Source of the DNA: Wohlfahrtiimonas chitiniclastica DSM 18708
GTDB lineage: Bacteria; Pseudomonadota; Gammaproteobacteria; Cardiobacteriales; Wohlfahrtiimonadaceae
DNA length: 64,000 nt
Direction of reading: 5' to 3'
NCBI RefSeq assembly: GCF_000375345.1
Contig: NZ_AQXD01000005.1
Span: 28,215 to 92,214, forward strand
Positions 55,133-64,000 of the stretch are shown piece by piece. A program made the position numbers and the translations under genes. The notes under the pieces are model-generated. The model saw only the letters and a program-made list of their open reading frames with translations. It was not told the origin of the DNA and searched no databases. Numbering within the stretch: the stretch's first letter is position 1; each line of letters starts with the position of its first letter.

Positions 55133-56494
55133 ATGTCAAAGCGTGAGAGTTGGAGTAACCAACTGCTGTATATCTCAACAGTGGCGGGCGCGACGATCGG
55201 ATTTGGTGCCACGTGGCGCTTCCCTTATCAAGTGGGGCAAAATGGCGGCGGCGCTTATTTATTGGTCTTCATTTTAGCGATGATTGTGCTTGGCGTGCCG
55301 ATGCTCATGGCAGAACACATCATTGGCCGTCGTTTACACACCAACACCATTGACGCCTTCGGTCGTGGCAATTTGCCCAACCCCATTTCTAAATGGTGGA
55401 AGGGCATTGGCATTTTTGCCATCTTGGGTGCCTTTGGAATTTTGGCCTATTACATGGTGCTTGGCGGCTGGGTATTTGGTTACATTGCAGACATTGCGAT
55501 GGGTTCAATCGACTTATCCCAAAAGATTGATAACCGTGAAATTGCCACCTTCTTTAAAGACTCCATCTCCGACTCTTGGAAGATCAGCCTTTACACCTTA
55601 TTGTTTGTGGGCATCAATTACTACATTTTGACCAAAGGCATCATTCAAGGGATTGAAAAATTAATCTCGCGCATCATGCCCATCTTCTTAATCTTATTGG
55701 TTGTGATGGTGATCTATTCATTACAATTACCGGGTGCATCCGCGGGGATTAAATTCTACCTTGTGCCAGATTTTAGCAAAATCAGCCCGAACATTTTCCT
55801 TCAAGCATTAGGACAAGTGTTCTTTGCCTTAAGCTTAGGTTTTGGTGTGATGATTACGTTATCCTCTTATTTAAATAAGAAAGAGAACATGGCACGCATC
55901 AGCATCATTACAGGTGTGATCAACACCATGATTCCATTGATGCTCGGTTTTGTGATTTTCCCAGCCTTGTTCTCAGGTGGTCTTGAGCCAAGCGCGGGCC
56001 CAACGTTGGTATTCCAAGCATTGCCAGTTGTCTTCTCTAGCATGCCATTTGGTACAGTGGTGGGTTTAGCCTTCTTCACATTGTTATTGTTAGCGGCATT
56101 GACCACATCTTTAACCATTTATGAAGTGATCATCACCACATTGGTGGAAAAAACGCCCGTGAGCCGCCGTTTTGCAACGTTCATTACTTTAGCGGTGATC
56201 TTCTTACTCGGTAACTTACCCAGCATTTTATCCGATGGTCCTTGGCACGATGTTAGAATCTTTGACATGACGATTTTTGATGCCTTTGACAGCATCAGTG
56301 CGAACGTATTTTTCGTATTGACGAGCTTCTTATCCTGTATCTTCATTGGCTTTGTGTTAAAGCGTGCTGCAATGATCGAAGAGATCACCAATGATGGCAC
56401 TGTGAACAATAAATTGGCCGTTCCATTGTTCTATTACATCAAATATTGCATTCCATTGTTGATCGCTGTGATCGCCATTATGAACTTTGTGTAA
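55133..56494 (+). CDS. Sodium:neurotransmitter symporter family (NSS/SNF) transporter
   Basis: 453 aa with about 11-12 membrane segments. The N-terminal Na+-site motif is TVAGATIGFGATWRFPYQVGQNGGGAYL, typical of bacterial NSS members such as LeuT/MhsT, which import amino acids with Na+. TACTGGAGG lies upstream of the ATG. It is convergent with dadA across a terminator, so a link to alanine or other amino-acid use is possible. Confidence 0.92.
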   Translation: MSKRESWSNQLLYISTVAGATIGFGATWRFPYQVGQNGGGAYLLVFILAMIVLGVPMLMAEHIIGRRLHTNTIDAFGRGNLPNPISKWWKGIGIFAILGAFGILAYYMVLGGWVFGYIADIAMGSIDLSQKIDNREIATFFKDSISDSWKISLYTLLFVGINYYILTKGIIQGIEKLISRIMPIFLILLVVMVIYSLQLPGASAGIKFYLVPDFSKISPNIFLQALGQVFFALSLGFGVMITLSSYLNKKENMARISIITGVINTMIPLMLGFVIFPALFSGGLEPSAGPTLVFQALPVVFSSMPFGTVVGLAFFTLLLLAALTTSLTIYEVIITTLVEKTPVSRRFATFITLAVIFLLGNLPSILSDGPWHDVRIFDMTIFDAFDSISANVFFVLTSFLSCIFIGFVLKRAAMIEEITNDGTVNNKLAVPLFYYIKYCIPLLIAVIAIMNFV

Positions 56495-56506
56495 ATCGAG
56501 CATGAA

Positions 56507-56535
56507 AAAAAAGGTCCTTAATGGACCTTTTTTTA
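56507..56535. terminator. Bidirectional terminator between the NSS gene and dadA
   Basis: AAGGTCC-TTAAT-GGACCTT stem with A-run before and T-run after. Confidence 0.87.
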
Positions 56536-56557
56536 TGTGTGAATGTTTTTGTATCAC

Positions 56558-57814
56558 TTATTTAGCATAACGGGAGATGTCTAAACCTTCTGTGCTGATT
56601 TCAGGTTGATTGCCTGCGATGATGTCTGACAAATAGGAGGCAGAACCGCAAGATTGTGTCCAACCCAATGTGCCGTGACCTGCGTTGATGTAGAAGTTTT
56701 CAAACTCTGTGCCGCCAATGATTGGTGTACTGTCTGGCGTTTTCGGGCGCAAACCTGACCAGAAGATGGCCGTTTTTAAGTTACCTGCACCTGGGAAGAG
56801 ATCTTCTGTGACAAATTCTAAGGTTGCGCGGCGCTTTGGATCTAATTTGATCTGATAGCCAGAAATTTCCGCCATACCACCAATGCGGATGCGTTTATCA
56901 AAGCGCGTGATGGCGATTTTATACGTTTCATCCAAAATGGTTGAGGTTGGGGATGCATTCTCATCGATGATGTCCGCAGTTAAAGAGTAGCCTTTTAATG
57001 GATAAATGGGGGCTTTAATGCCGATTTTTTTCAATAAGAATGGCGTGTATGTGCCAAGGCAATCCACCACGATGTCTGCATCATATTCTTCACCATTGGC
57101 ACGAATGCCTTTGACTTTTTTATTTTCGATGATGATGTCTTCCACCGTTTGGTTGAATTTAAATTCAACGCCGAGTGTTTTTGCAATGTCTGCTAAGCGA
57201 TTGGTGAATAAGAAACAGTCGCCCGTTTCATCATTTGGTAAACGTAAACCACCTTCTAATTTATTCACAGAGTGCTTTAAGCCGGGCTCTACATTTAAAA
57301 TGCCTTGCGCATCTAACACTTCAAAAGGCACATTGAATTTTTCAAGCACTTCTAAGTCTGCTTTGATGTCTTCCATCTGCTTTTTCGTGCGCAATAATTG
57401 AGTGGTGCCCAATGAACGGTTTTCGTAGTAAATGCCTGTATCTGCACGCAATTTAATCAAGCAGTCACGGCTGTATTCGGATAAGCGAACCAAGCGTGAT
57501 TTGTTGATGGCATATTTTTCTTTATTACAGTTTAGGAACATGTCCCACATAAACTTGTATTGGTTCAAGTCAGCCGTTGGGCGAATGGCTAAAGGCGCAT
57601 GCTTTTCGAGCATCCATTTGATGGCTTTAAATGGAATGCCAGGCGCTGCCCACGGTGTGGCATAGCCTGGTGAAATTTGACCTGCATTGGCGTGACTTGT
57701 GTCGAGTGCCGGACCTTCGTGGCGCTCAAATACTGTCACTTTGTACCCTTTTTTGGCAAGGTAGTAAGCTTGAGTGACACCAATAACACCAGCACCTAAA
57801 ATGATGATGTTCAT
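56558..57814 (-). CDS. dadA: D-amino acid dehydrogenase DadA
   Basis: 418 aa FAD enzyme. It oxidises D-amino acids such as D-alanine to keto acids and feeds electrons to the respiratory chain. FAD motif MNIIILGAGVIGVTQAYYLAKKG, then DTSHANAGQISPGYATPWAAPG, and RIGGMAEISGYQ and GHGTLGWTQSCGSA near the end. GGAGG before ATG 57814 decides the start over the longer frame from 57877. No dadX racemase is adjacent. Confidence 0.93.
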   Translation of the reverse strand: MNIIILGAGVIGVTQAYYLAKKGYKVTVFERHEGPALDTSHANAGQISPGYATPWAAPGIPFKAIKWMLEKHAPLAIRPTADLNQYKFMWDMFLNCNKEKYAINKSRLVRLSEYSRDCLIKLRADTGIYYENRSLGTTQLLRTKKQMEDIKADLEVLEKFNVPFEVLDAQGILNVEPGLKHSVNKLEGGLRLPNDETGDCFLFTNRLADIAKTLGVEFKFNQTVEDIIIENKKVKGIRANGEEYDADIVVDCLGTYTPFLLKKIGIKAPIYPLKGYSLTADIIDENASPTSTILDETYKIAITRFDKRIRIGGMAEISGYQIKLDPKRRATLEFVTEDLFPGAGNLKTAIFWSGLRPKTPDSTPIIGGTEFENFYINAGHGTLGWTQSCGSASYLSDIIAGNQPEISTEGLDISRYAK

Positions 57815-58113
57815 GAAACCTCCTATATTGATGATATACAACAAAGCAGGCGCTTTGTAAGCGCAGGCTTTGACCATGATCTGTCTAGAACCGGCGTATC
57901 ACTATAGCGGCATTTTGAGAGAAAATGTAGTACTTTTGAAGTTTCTCAAGAATTAATGCGTAAGATTAGATCATTATCAAATGGCCGAATGTATGATAAT
58001 TGTTTGATTGATCTTATAAAGCAGGCATTTGACAAATCACTATTCGTTTTTGACCATTTTAGCGTATGCTATTTGATGATATTTTATTTGGGGTTTTAGA
58101 GTAAGGTTAGACT

Positions 58114-59334
58114 ATGAAGAATAAGGTTTTAGGCAGTACGCTCATCATTGCGGGCACCGCGGTGGGGGCAGGGATGTTGGCAATGCCCTTAACATCCGCA
58201 CAGATGGGCTTTGGGTTAACATTCACCCTCTTGACGCTCTTATGGATTTTACTGACATTTACAGCGGTTCTCTATGCAGAGGTGCATCAATACAACAGTA
58301 AAGATGCTGGCATTGCCACCTTAGCAGAACAATATTTTGGCTCAGCAGGGCGCTTATTTGTGAACTTTGTTTTGTTGTTCTTTATGTATGCCGTTTTAAC
58401 GGCCTATGTGACGGGCAGCGGCGATTTATTGATGGGCATTTTGCCTGAATCAATGGTGAGCAATCCGCACATTGTGCAAAAGATTGCCTCTTTAATCTTC
58501 GCGATCGGTTTAGGTGCCATTGTCACGGTGGGCATTTCCTTAGCAGACGTTGCCAATCGCATCTCCTTTAGCTTAAAAATCATCATCTTTGTGGTGATTT
58601 TAGCGGTGTTACTGAATAAAGTTTCTTTTGAAAATCTGCAAGCCGCCCCCACGAATAACTTACTCTTTTTCTCTGCAATGCCTGTATTTTTCATGACGTT
58701 TGGCTTCCACATCTGTACGCCAACCATCAATGAATATTTAGGCGGTGATCATAAAAAAGTGAAGATCGCATGTATCCTTGGGGCAACCGCCATTTTCATC
58801 ATTTATGTGGTGTGGCAGTTCTCCACTCATGGCGTTTTAAAGCAATCAGTATTGATCGAAGTGCTGAATAAAAATCCAAGTTTAAATGGCTTGATTGAGG
58901 CGTTTCGCGTCACGACAGGCAGTTTAGTCATTGCAGAAATGGTGCGCATTTTCTCACTGTTAGCATTGATCACCTCATACATTGGCGTTGCGCTTGGTTT
59001 ATCAAATGCGGTGAAAGATTTATTGATGCATTTTAAATTGCGTCATGACCGCATCACCATTGGTTTGATCACCTTTGTGCCACCGATCATTGTGGGCTTC
59101 ACTTATCCGCAAATCTTCTTGAGTGCTTTTGCCTTTGCAGGGATCATCTTTGCCTTCATTGGCGTGATTTTGCCAGTGATGATGGCGCATAAATCTCGTC
59201 AATTGCACCCGGAAGGTGATCACACACGCGGTGGCACGATTTCATTGGTGCTTGCCATTGCCTTTGCCGTGATCATTATGGCGGCATATTTACTCTCAAT
59301 CTTTACGGATGTTCTGCCAAAAGTGGTGGGATAA
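58114..59334 (+). CDS. Aromatic amino-acid permease (TyrP/Mtr family)
   Basis: 406 aa with about 11 membrane segments. N-terminus KVLGSTLIIAGTAVGAGMLAMPLTSAQMGF is the ArAAP/HAAAP hallmark, and PVFFMTFGFHICTPTINEYLGGD is conserved around residue 195. Imports tyrosine, tryptophan or phenylalanine with protons; which one is unknown. It is divergent from dadA across 299 bases and ends at a strong terminator. Confidence 0.88.
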   Translation: MKNKVLGSTLIIAGTAVGAGMLAMPLTSAQMGFGLTFTLLTLLWILLTFTAVLYAEVHQYNSKDAGIATLAEQYFGSAGRLFVNFVLLFFMYAVLTAYVTGSGDLLMGILPESMVSNPHIVQKIASLIFAIGLGAIVTVGISLADVANRISFSLKIIIFVVILAVLLNKVSFENLQAAPTNNLLFFSAMPVFFMTFGFHICTPTINEYLGGDHKKVKIACILGATAIFIIYVVWQFSTHGVLKQSVLIEVLNKNPSLNGLIEAFRVTTGSLVIAEMVRIFSLLALITSYIGVALGLSNAVKDLLMHFKLRHDRITIGLITFVPPIIVGFTYPQIFLSAFAFAGIIFAFIGVILPVMMAHKSRQLHPEGDHTRGGTISLVLAIAFAVIIMAAYLLSIFTDVLPKVVG

Positions 59335-59346
59335 TTGTTGAAAATG

Positions 59347-59380
59347 CCTCAGGCTGAATCCTCAGCCTGAGGTTTTTTTT
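59347..59380 (+). terminator. Terminator after the aromatic permease
   Basis: Perfect 11-bp stem CCTCAGGCTGA / TCAGCCTGAGG with a four-base loop and eight T. The last T bases are part of the convergent gene's stop codon. Confidence 0.92.
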
Positions 59381-60530
59381 ATGCGTGTAAACGCGCAAAG
59401 CCTGCGGCTAAATCGGCTTTTAGATCTTCAATATCCTCAAGCCCAATTTGTAAGCGCAGGGCAAGGGCATCAGTTTGCCATTGTGTCGCCGTGCGATAGG
59501 TGCTGCAATCAAATGGAATGATCAAACTTTCAAATCCGCCCCATGAATAACCCATGGAAAAAATCTTCATATGATCAAGCATGTGCGCGAGGTTTTGCTG
59601 CGTAAAGCCAGGCATTAATATAATGGAAAAAAGCCCTGTGCTGCCGGTAAAATCGCGCTGCCAAATCTCATGACCGGGGCAATCAGGCAAAGCAGGATGC
59701 AGGACTTTGGCCACTTCAGGTAAAGTTTTGAGCCAGTTCGCCATCGCTAACGCGCGTTTTTCAGCCTCTTTGACACGAATGCTAAGGGTTCTTAATCCTC
59801 TTAAAGCTAAAAAGCAATCTTCAGCGCCCGGCAGCATCGCAAAAAGATCATAGGTTTTTCGGAGTTTCGGGAACCATGCATCATTTGCTGAAATGAGCCC
59901 AAGCAATAGATCCGAGTGACCGCCTAAATATTTGGTACCAGCCTCAATGGAGAGATCACAACCATGACGATGGGCATCAAAAAAGAGCGGCGTTGCCCAT
60001 GTATTGTCAATGATGGTGGTGATGTTGTGTTGATGGGCAAGGGCAGTCAGGCGCGGCACATCTTGCACTTCAAAGGTTTGAGAACCGGGGGATTCTAAAA
60101 ATAGGACAGTGGTCTTCTCTTCAAAGAGTTCTGTGATCTCATCTTTAATCAATGGATCATAATAAGTGGTGCGCACATTCATTTTTTGTAAAAAATCATC
60201 ACAAAATGCACGGCTCGGTGAATAGACAGAATCTGGCATTAAAAGATGATCACCACTTTTTAAGGTGGTCAAAAGTGCTAGGGCAATCGCACCTAAGCCA
60301 GAGGGCGATAATACAGTGCCCGCGCCACCTGTGAGCGCTGTCCATGCATTTTCAAGATCACGAATGGTGGGTGTGCCGGCTGTACCATACGTGAATTCTG
60401 CACGGCGATTAACGAGATCATCCATCGTGGGATAAACAACGGTGGAGCCTCTATAAATCGGGCCATTGACAAAGCCGGTTTGCTTTGCAGGATCGCGCCC
60501 TAATTGTGTGAGTTGCGTTTCTATCTTCAT
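59379..60530 (-). CDS. metC: Cystathionine beta-lyase (MetC-type)
   Basis: 383 aa Cys/Met metabolism PLP enzyme. It cleaves cystathionine to homocysteine, pyruvate and ammonia. ETQLTQLGRDPAKQTGFVNGPIYRGST at the N-terminus, TYGTAGTPTIRDLE (YGRxxNPT-like), VLSPSGLGAIALALL, and PLP-Lys in SIEAGTKYLGGHSDLLLG near residue 200. ATG 60530 has AGGATG upstream; an in-frame extension to 60593 is not needed. A cystathionine gamma-lyase or related lyase cannot be fully excluded. Confidence 0.85.
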   Translation of the reverse strand: MKIETQLTQLGRDPAKQTGFVNGPIYRGSTVVYPTMDDLVNRRAEFTYGTAGTPTIRDLENAWTALTGGAGTVLSPSGLGAIALALLTTLKSGDHLLMPDSVYSPSRAFCDDFLQKMNVRTTYYDPLIKDEITELFEEKTTVLFLESPGSQTFEVQDVPRLTALAHQHNITTIIDNTWATPLFFDAHRHGCDLSIEAGTKYLGGHSDLLLGLISANDAWFPKLRKTYDLFAMLPGAEDCFLALRGLRTLSIRVKEAEKRALAMANWLKTLPEVAKVLHPALPDCPGHEIWQRDFTGSTGLFSIILMPGFTQQNLAHMLDHMKIFSMGYSWGGFESLIIPFDCSTYRTATQWQTDALALRLQIGLEDIEDLKADLAAGFARLHA

Positions 60531-60686
60531 TGCACATCCTCGAAATGAATGGTGATCCTTCACTATAGCAAGGAGCGATTGATATTTAATCAATTTTTTT
60601 GCAGTTTTTTATAATATTAATCGCAAGAGTGGCCAATAAATCCGCTATAATAATCCTTTTGCAGAGAGATTAAATAAGGAAGCGCG

Positions 60687-62216
60687 ATGGAAAATATAGT
60701 CGTTTTGGATTTCGGTAGCCAATATAATCAGTTGATTGCTCGTCGTATTCGTGAGATTGGTGTGTTTTCCGAGCTCATTGCGCACACAACAACTGCAGAA
60801 GATATCAAAAAAATGGCACCAAGTGGCATCATTTTATCGGGTGGCCCAAACAGCGTGTATGCAGAAGATGCCTTTAAAATTGACATGGAAATCTTCAATT
60901 TAGGCGTGCCTGTACTTGGCATTTGCTATGGCATGCAGCTCATGAGCGATTCATTAGGCGGCACAGTCTCTAAAGCGGATCACAGTGAATATGGTAAAGC
61001 GCTGTTAAAACATACGCAAAAAGATGCGTTGTTATTGAATGGCTTACCTGAAGAACACGTGGTATGGATGAGCCATGGTGACTTGGTGACAAAAATCCCT
61101 GAAGGCTTTGAAGTTGTCGCCACAAGTGACGATTGCCCCATTGCTGCAATTGAAAATAAAGATAAAAAATGGTTTGGCGTACAGTTCCATCCAGAAGTGA
61201 AACATTCTGAAAAAGGCTTTGATTTATTGAAAAACTTTGCCTTGAATGTGTGCGGCTGCCATGGCGATTGGAAAATGGAAAACTTCATTGACCAACAAAT
61301 CAAAACCATCCGCGAAACAGTGGGCGATAAAAAAGTCTTATTGGCATTGTCAGGCGGCGTGGATTCAAGCGTTGTGGGCGTCTTATTGCATAGAGCGATT
61401 GGCGAACAATTGACGTGTATCTTTGTGGATCACGGCATGCTTCGTAAAGGTGAAGCTGAAGAAGTGATGAATAACTTAAGTGGTAAATTTGGCTTAAACA
61501 TCATCAAAGTGGATGCTAAAGAACGCTTCTTAGGTAAATTGGCGGGTGTGTCTGATCCTGAAACGAAACGTAAAATCATCGGTAATGAGTTCATTTATCT
61601 TTTTGATGAAGAGTCCCAAAAATTACAAGACATTGATTTCTTAGCGCAAGGCACCTTGTACACAGACATCATTGAAAGTGGTACAGCGACGGCGCAAACC
61701 ATTAAATCGCACCATAATGTGGGCGGTTTACCTGAAGATATGAAGTTCAAATTGATTGAACCGCTCAATACTTTATTTAAAGATGAAGTGCGTTTACTCG
61801 GTGAAGAGCTTGGCATGCCTGCCCATTTAGTGTGGCGCCAACCATTCCCAGGTCCTGGTTTAGCGATTCGTATTTTAGGCGACATCACGGAAGATAAATT
61901 AGAAATCGTGCGTGACAGTGACTTCATCTTGCGCGAAGAGATCGCCAAAGCGGGCTTAGATCGTGACATTTGGCAATACTTCACTGTATTGACTGGTCTG
62001 AAAAGCGTGGGCGTGATGGGCGATGGCCGTACATATGATTATACGATTGCCATTCGTGCGATCACATCGATTGATGGTATGACGGCAGACTTTGCCCGCA
62101 TTCCATGGGACATTTTACAAAAAATTTCTGTGCGTATCGTCAATGAAGTTAAACACGTGAACCGCATTGTGTATGACATCACAAGTAAGCCACCTGCAAC
62201 GGTGGAGTGGGAATAA
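60687..62216 (+). CDS. guaA: GMP synthase (glutamine-hydrolysing) GuaA
   Basis: 509 aa. It converts XMP to GMP. The N-terminal class I amidotransferase has nucleophile Cys in [16 protein letters not shown] near residue 80 and [11 protein letters not shown] near 165. The ATP-pyrophosphatase has PP-loop [13 protein letters not shown] near 215. The dimerisation domain ends in [20 protein letters not shown] at 60646-60651 lies upstream. guaB is not adjacent. Confidence 0.97.
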   Translation: MENIVVLDFGSQYNQLIARRIREIGVFSELIAHTTTAEDIKKMAPSGIILSGGPNSVYAEDAFKIDMEIFNLGVPVLGICYGMQLMSDSLGGTVSKADHSEYGKALLKHTQKDALLLNGLPEEHVVWMSHGDLVTKIPEGFEVVATSDDCPIAAIENKDKKWFGVQFHPEVKHSEKGFDLLKNFALNVCGCHGDWKMENFIDQQIKTIRETVGDKKVLLALSGGVDSSVVGVLLHRAIGEQLTCIFVDHGMLRKGEAEEVMNNLSGKFGLNIIKVDAKERFLGKLAGVSDPETKRKIIGNEFIYLFDEESQKLQDIDFLAQGTLYTDIIESGTATAQTIKSHHNVGGLPEDMKFKLIEPLNTLFKDEVRLLGEELGMPAHLVWRQPFPGPGLAIRILGDITEDKLEIVRDSDFILREEIAKAGLDRDIWQYFTVLTGLKSVGVMGDGRTYDYTIAIRAITSIDGMTADFARIPWDILQKISVRIVNEVKHVNRIVYDITSKPPATVEWE

Positions 62217-62244
62217 TTTAGTTTCCACGCATTGACATGAACAT

Positions 62245-62280
62245 AAAAAATGGCCTAAATAAATATTAGGCCATTTTTTT
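62245..62280 (+). terminator. Terminator after guaA
   Basis: TGGCCTAA-ATAAATA-TTAGGCCA stem, extended by A:T pairs and ending in seven T. Confidence 0.9.
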
Positions 62281-62301
62281 AATGATTTTTAGGAGAGTTG
62301 A

Positions 62302-62685
62302 ATGAAAAAATTATGGATGATTACAACCATTATGGCAGTTTTAACAGGTTGTGCTTCTGTTGAGCAAGATACCGTGGTGCATGATTTTACTGCATATGGC
62401 AAGCTCAATGAGCCATGGCGCATTGTGGTCAAACATGATGATCAGTTAGAGATTGAAGGGGTAATGGTTCGCGAGGGCACATTGAAAGTGACGCGATCGG
62501 CATATGCAAAAGGTGTTGAATTCTCAGGGGATTATGATGGGCAGCCATTGACATTAAACATCCGCTCATTGAAGTGCAAGGACAGTAATGGCGATGAAAC
62601 AGACTTCACTGCCACGTTCTACTATGGCAAACGCACTTATAAAGGTTGTGCGGTTGCAGGCGCGATTGAGCATGCGGATACTTAA
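62302..62685 (+). CDS. Small lipoprotein of unknown function
   Basis: 127 aa. Signal peptide with lipobox VLTGCA, so it is probably a lipid-anchored periplasmic protein. The mature part is beta-rich and ends FTATFYYGKRTYKGCAVAG, somewhat like the C-terminal KGCA ending of COG3650-type envelope proteins. Two Cys (in LKCKD and KGCAV) may form a disulfide. AGGAGAG precedes the ATG. It is the last gene before the CRISPR leader and need not be related to it. Confidence 0.6.
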   Translation: MKKLWMITTIMAVLTGCASVEQDTVVHDFTAYGKLNEPWRIVVKHDDQLEIEGVMVREGTLKVTRSAYAKGVEFSGDYDGQPLTLNIRSLKCKDSNGDETDFTATFYYGKRTYKGCAVAGAIEHADT

Positions 62686-62817
62686 GACCTTTATGGACTA
62701 ATCTTTAAAAATTTGGATAAATATCAGTGAATTACATGTTATTGGGAAAAGATTGGTTTTATGGTCAAATATCAACAAAACCATAATGATTCCAATGGCA
62801 TTGTGATAGTTTTTACT
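62686..62817 (+). promoter_or_regulatory. CRISPR leader with an IHF-like site
   Basis: 132 bases of AT-rich DNA between the lipoprotein gene and the first repeat. The IHF consensus WATCARNNNNTTR is matched at 62722-62734 (TATCAGTGAATTA). Partial inverted repeat TGGTTTT/AAAACCA lies at about 62754-62783. Leader placement on this side agrees with the degenerate last repeat at the other end. Type I-F adaptation is known to depend on IHF. Confidence 0.6.
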
Positions 62818-63923
62818 GTTCACTGCCGCATAGGCAGCTTAGAAAGTCTGCACGTTCGGGTGTGGCGGTCACACCAAGTTCACTGCCGCATAGGCAGCTT
62901 AGAAAAAGTGTTGTTTCAGTACGCTCGATAAGTGTTGGTTCACTGCCGCATAGGCAGCTTAGAAAGATAGCGATAAACATAAAAAAACGGGTCTAGTGTT
63001 CACTGCCGCATAGGCAGCTTAGAAAAAAGGATTATGGTTCACGCGCTCAGTGATTCCGTTCACTGCCGCATAGGCAGCTTAGAAAAGATGGACAAAATGA
63101 TCATTTTGATCGAATCCGTTCACTGCCGCATAGGCAGCTTAGAAATACTTTTACCGATGTAATAAGTCCTGCCGTTAGTTCACTGCCGCATAGGCAGCTT
63201 AGAAAATGCCCGCAAAGATAGTCTTTTCAAACTTATCGTTCACTGCCGCACAGGCAGCTTAGAAAGGCAATGGCACAAACAACTGACGCGATTATCAGTT
63301 CACTGCCGCACAGGCAGCTTAGAAATAACGTACATGACCGCATGGTCATAGCTTTTTGTTCACTGCCGCACAGGCAGCTTAGAAACGCATTATCTTTTAT
63401 CACAACATCCTTAGCCAGTTCACTGCCGCACAGGCAGCTTAGAAATAGAATATTCGCGTAGACCGTCATTGTGTTCTGTTCACTGCCGCACAGGCAGCTT
63501 AGAAACTGTGGCTTTCCAACATTCCCCACTCTAACCAGTTCACTGCCGCACAGGCAGCTTAGAAATGACTCCAATTTGATCTCCGCGATCTTTATCAGTT
63601 CACTGCCGCACAGGCAGCTTAGAAAAAAAACATAAAAAAAAAGGCGCTTACAAATCGTTCACTGCCGCACAGGCAGCTTAGAAAAAAAACATAAAAAAAA
63701 AGGCGCTTACAAATCGTTCACTGCCGCACAGGCAGCTTAGAAAAAACAAAGAAGCCATTGATCAAACTTATGTTTGTTCACTGCCGCACAGGCAGCTTAG
63801 AAAAAACAAAGAAGCCATTGATCAAACTTATGTTTGTTCACTGCCGCACAGGCAGCTTAGAAAGTGACGAACGGACGCTGAAGAGTAGCTGAATAGTTCA
63901 CTGCCGCATAGGCAGCTTAGAAT
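62818..63923 (+). CRISPR. Type I-F CRISPR array, 19 repeats and 18 spacers
   Basis: Repeat of 28 bases, starting GTTCACTGCCGCA and ending CAGCTTAGAAA, with the type I-F hairpin CTGCC/GGCAG and 8-base 5' handle CTTAGAAA. Spacers are 32 bases except numbers 14 and 15 (31). Period is 60 through repeat 14. Repeats 1-7 have T at base 14, repeats 8-18 have C, and repeat 19 (63896-63923) again has T and a terminal T instead of A. Spacers 14 and 15 are identical, as are 16 and 17. Transcription should run left to right. No cas genes are visible to either side. Confidence 0.97.
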
Positions 63924-64000
63924 TTCATAAGACTCATCTAGTGCTTGAATATTGATTGTGTTACGATTTTAAGGATCACAAAAAAGAATCAAATAACAAT

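Noticed and set aside
57815..58113. Regulatory RNA or small gene between dadA and the aromatic permease
   Set aside because: Only scattered promoter-like hexamers; no stable hairpin with T-run and no coding frame.
63270..63461. Plus-strand frame across the CRISPR array
   Set aside because: Same artefact of reading through repeats.
63233..63574. Open frame of 113 codons with repeated peptide units
   Set aside because: It is a translation of CRISPR repeats; the peptide period equals the repeat-spacer period and there is no ribosome-binding site.
63924..64000. Start of a cas gene after the array
   Set aside because: 77 AT-rich bases without a start codon in a recognisable context; nothing can be called.

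Overview
The window looks like chromosomal DNA of a gammaproteobacterium. Evidence includes E. coli-like DksA, DarP (YjgA), LolB-IspE, a trpC-trpF fusion, MraZ, PilG, a YnbA/YnbB pair, E. coli-like tRNAs and a type I-F CRISPR array. Moderate-to-low GC and the mix of TRAP-TAXI, NSS and APC carriers would fit Cardiobacteriales (Wohlfahrtiimonas/Ignatzschineria-like), but that placement is a guess from gene content.

Layout. (1) 1-3602, minus: histidine operon hisG-hisD-hisC-hisB (hisB cut by the window edge), with a TrpR/HisR-like palindrome in front of hisG. (2) 3.8-9.3 kb: an SMP-30 lactonase and a short-chain dehydrogenase, an unknown secreted protein, a secreted esterase behind a Fur box, and two tandem MetQ-type lipoproteins without MetN/MetI. 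(3) 9.3-12.4 kb: phospholipid enzymes (YnbA-like, methyltransferase, YnbB/CdsA-like, PlsC-like). (4) 12.5-16 kb: TRAP-TAXI importer with DUF1850 protein. (5) 16.5-23.3 kb, minus: pyrC, a small membrane protein, tonB, an FecCD/BtuCD-type ABC transporter, a BtuB-like receptor and a BtuF-like binding protein, packed as one operon. (6) 23.4-25.4 kb: small membrane protein, dksA, a tRNA cluster (3 x Glu-TTC, Ala-GGC, one decayed tRNA-like element), darP. (7) 25.4-32.4 kb: pilG, a PilJ-like membrane protein and an HPt-only ChpA/FimL-like protein, then mlaF-mlaE and a LysM-FecR protein. (8) 32.5-46.1 kb, minus: fumarase, ispE, lolB, PuuP-like permease, thioesterase, TSUP permease, nitroreductase, pepN, murI, mraZ, HdeD-like protein, and a GDYXXLXY/DUF4401/DUF2157 membrane trio. 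(9) 46.3-53.8 kb: nhaC-type antiporter, alaA, then a trp operon (trpL-trpD-trpCF-trpB-trpA) with a readable leader peptide and attenuator; trpE and trpG are not here. (10) 53.8-62.7 kb: EamA exporter, NSS symporter, dadA, aromatic amino-acid permease, cystathionine beta-lyase, guaA and a small lipoprotein. (11) 62.8-63.9 kb: type I-F CRISPR array of 19 repeats and 18 spacers, with no cas gene in view.

Functionally the window is mostly amino-acid biosynthesis and uptake plus envelope work. The two amino-acid biosynthetic operons show different apparent control: his has an operator-type palindrome and no leader peptide, while trp has classical leader-peptide attenuation. The parts least explained by known operons are the reduced Chp-like signalling trio, the mlaFE-LysM/FecR arrangement, the mraZ-murI pair, the 37.1-37.5 kb mini-transcription unit, the decayed tRNA-like cloverleaf, and the allele pattern of the CRISPR repeats.
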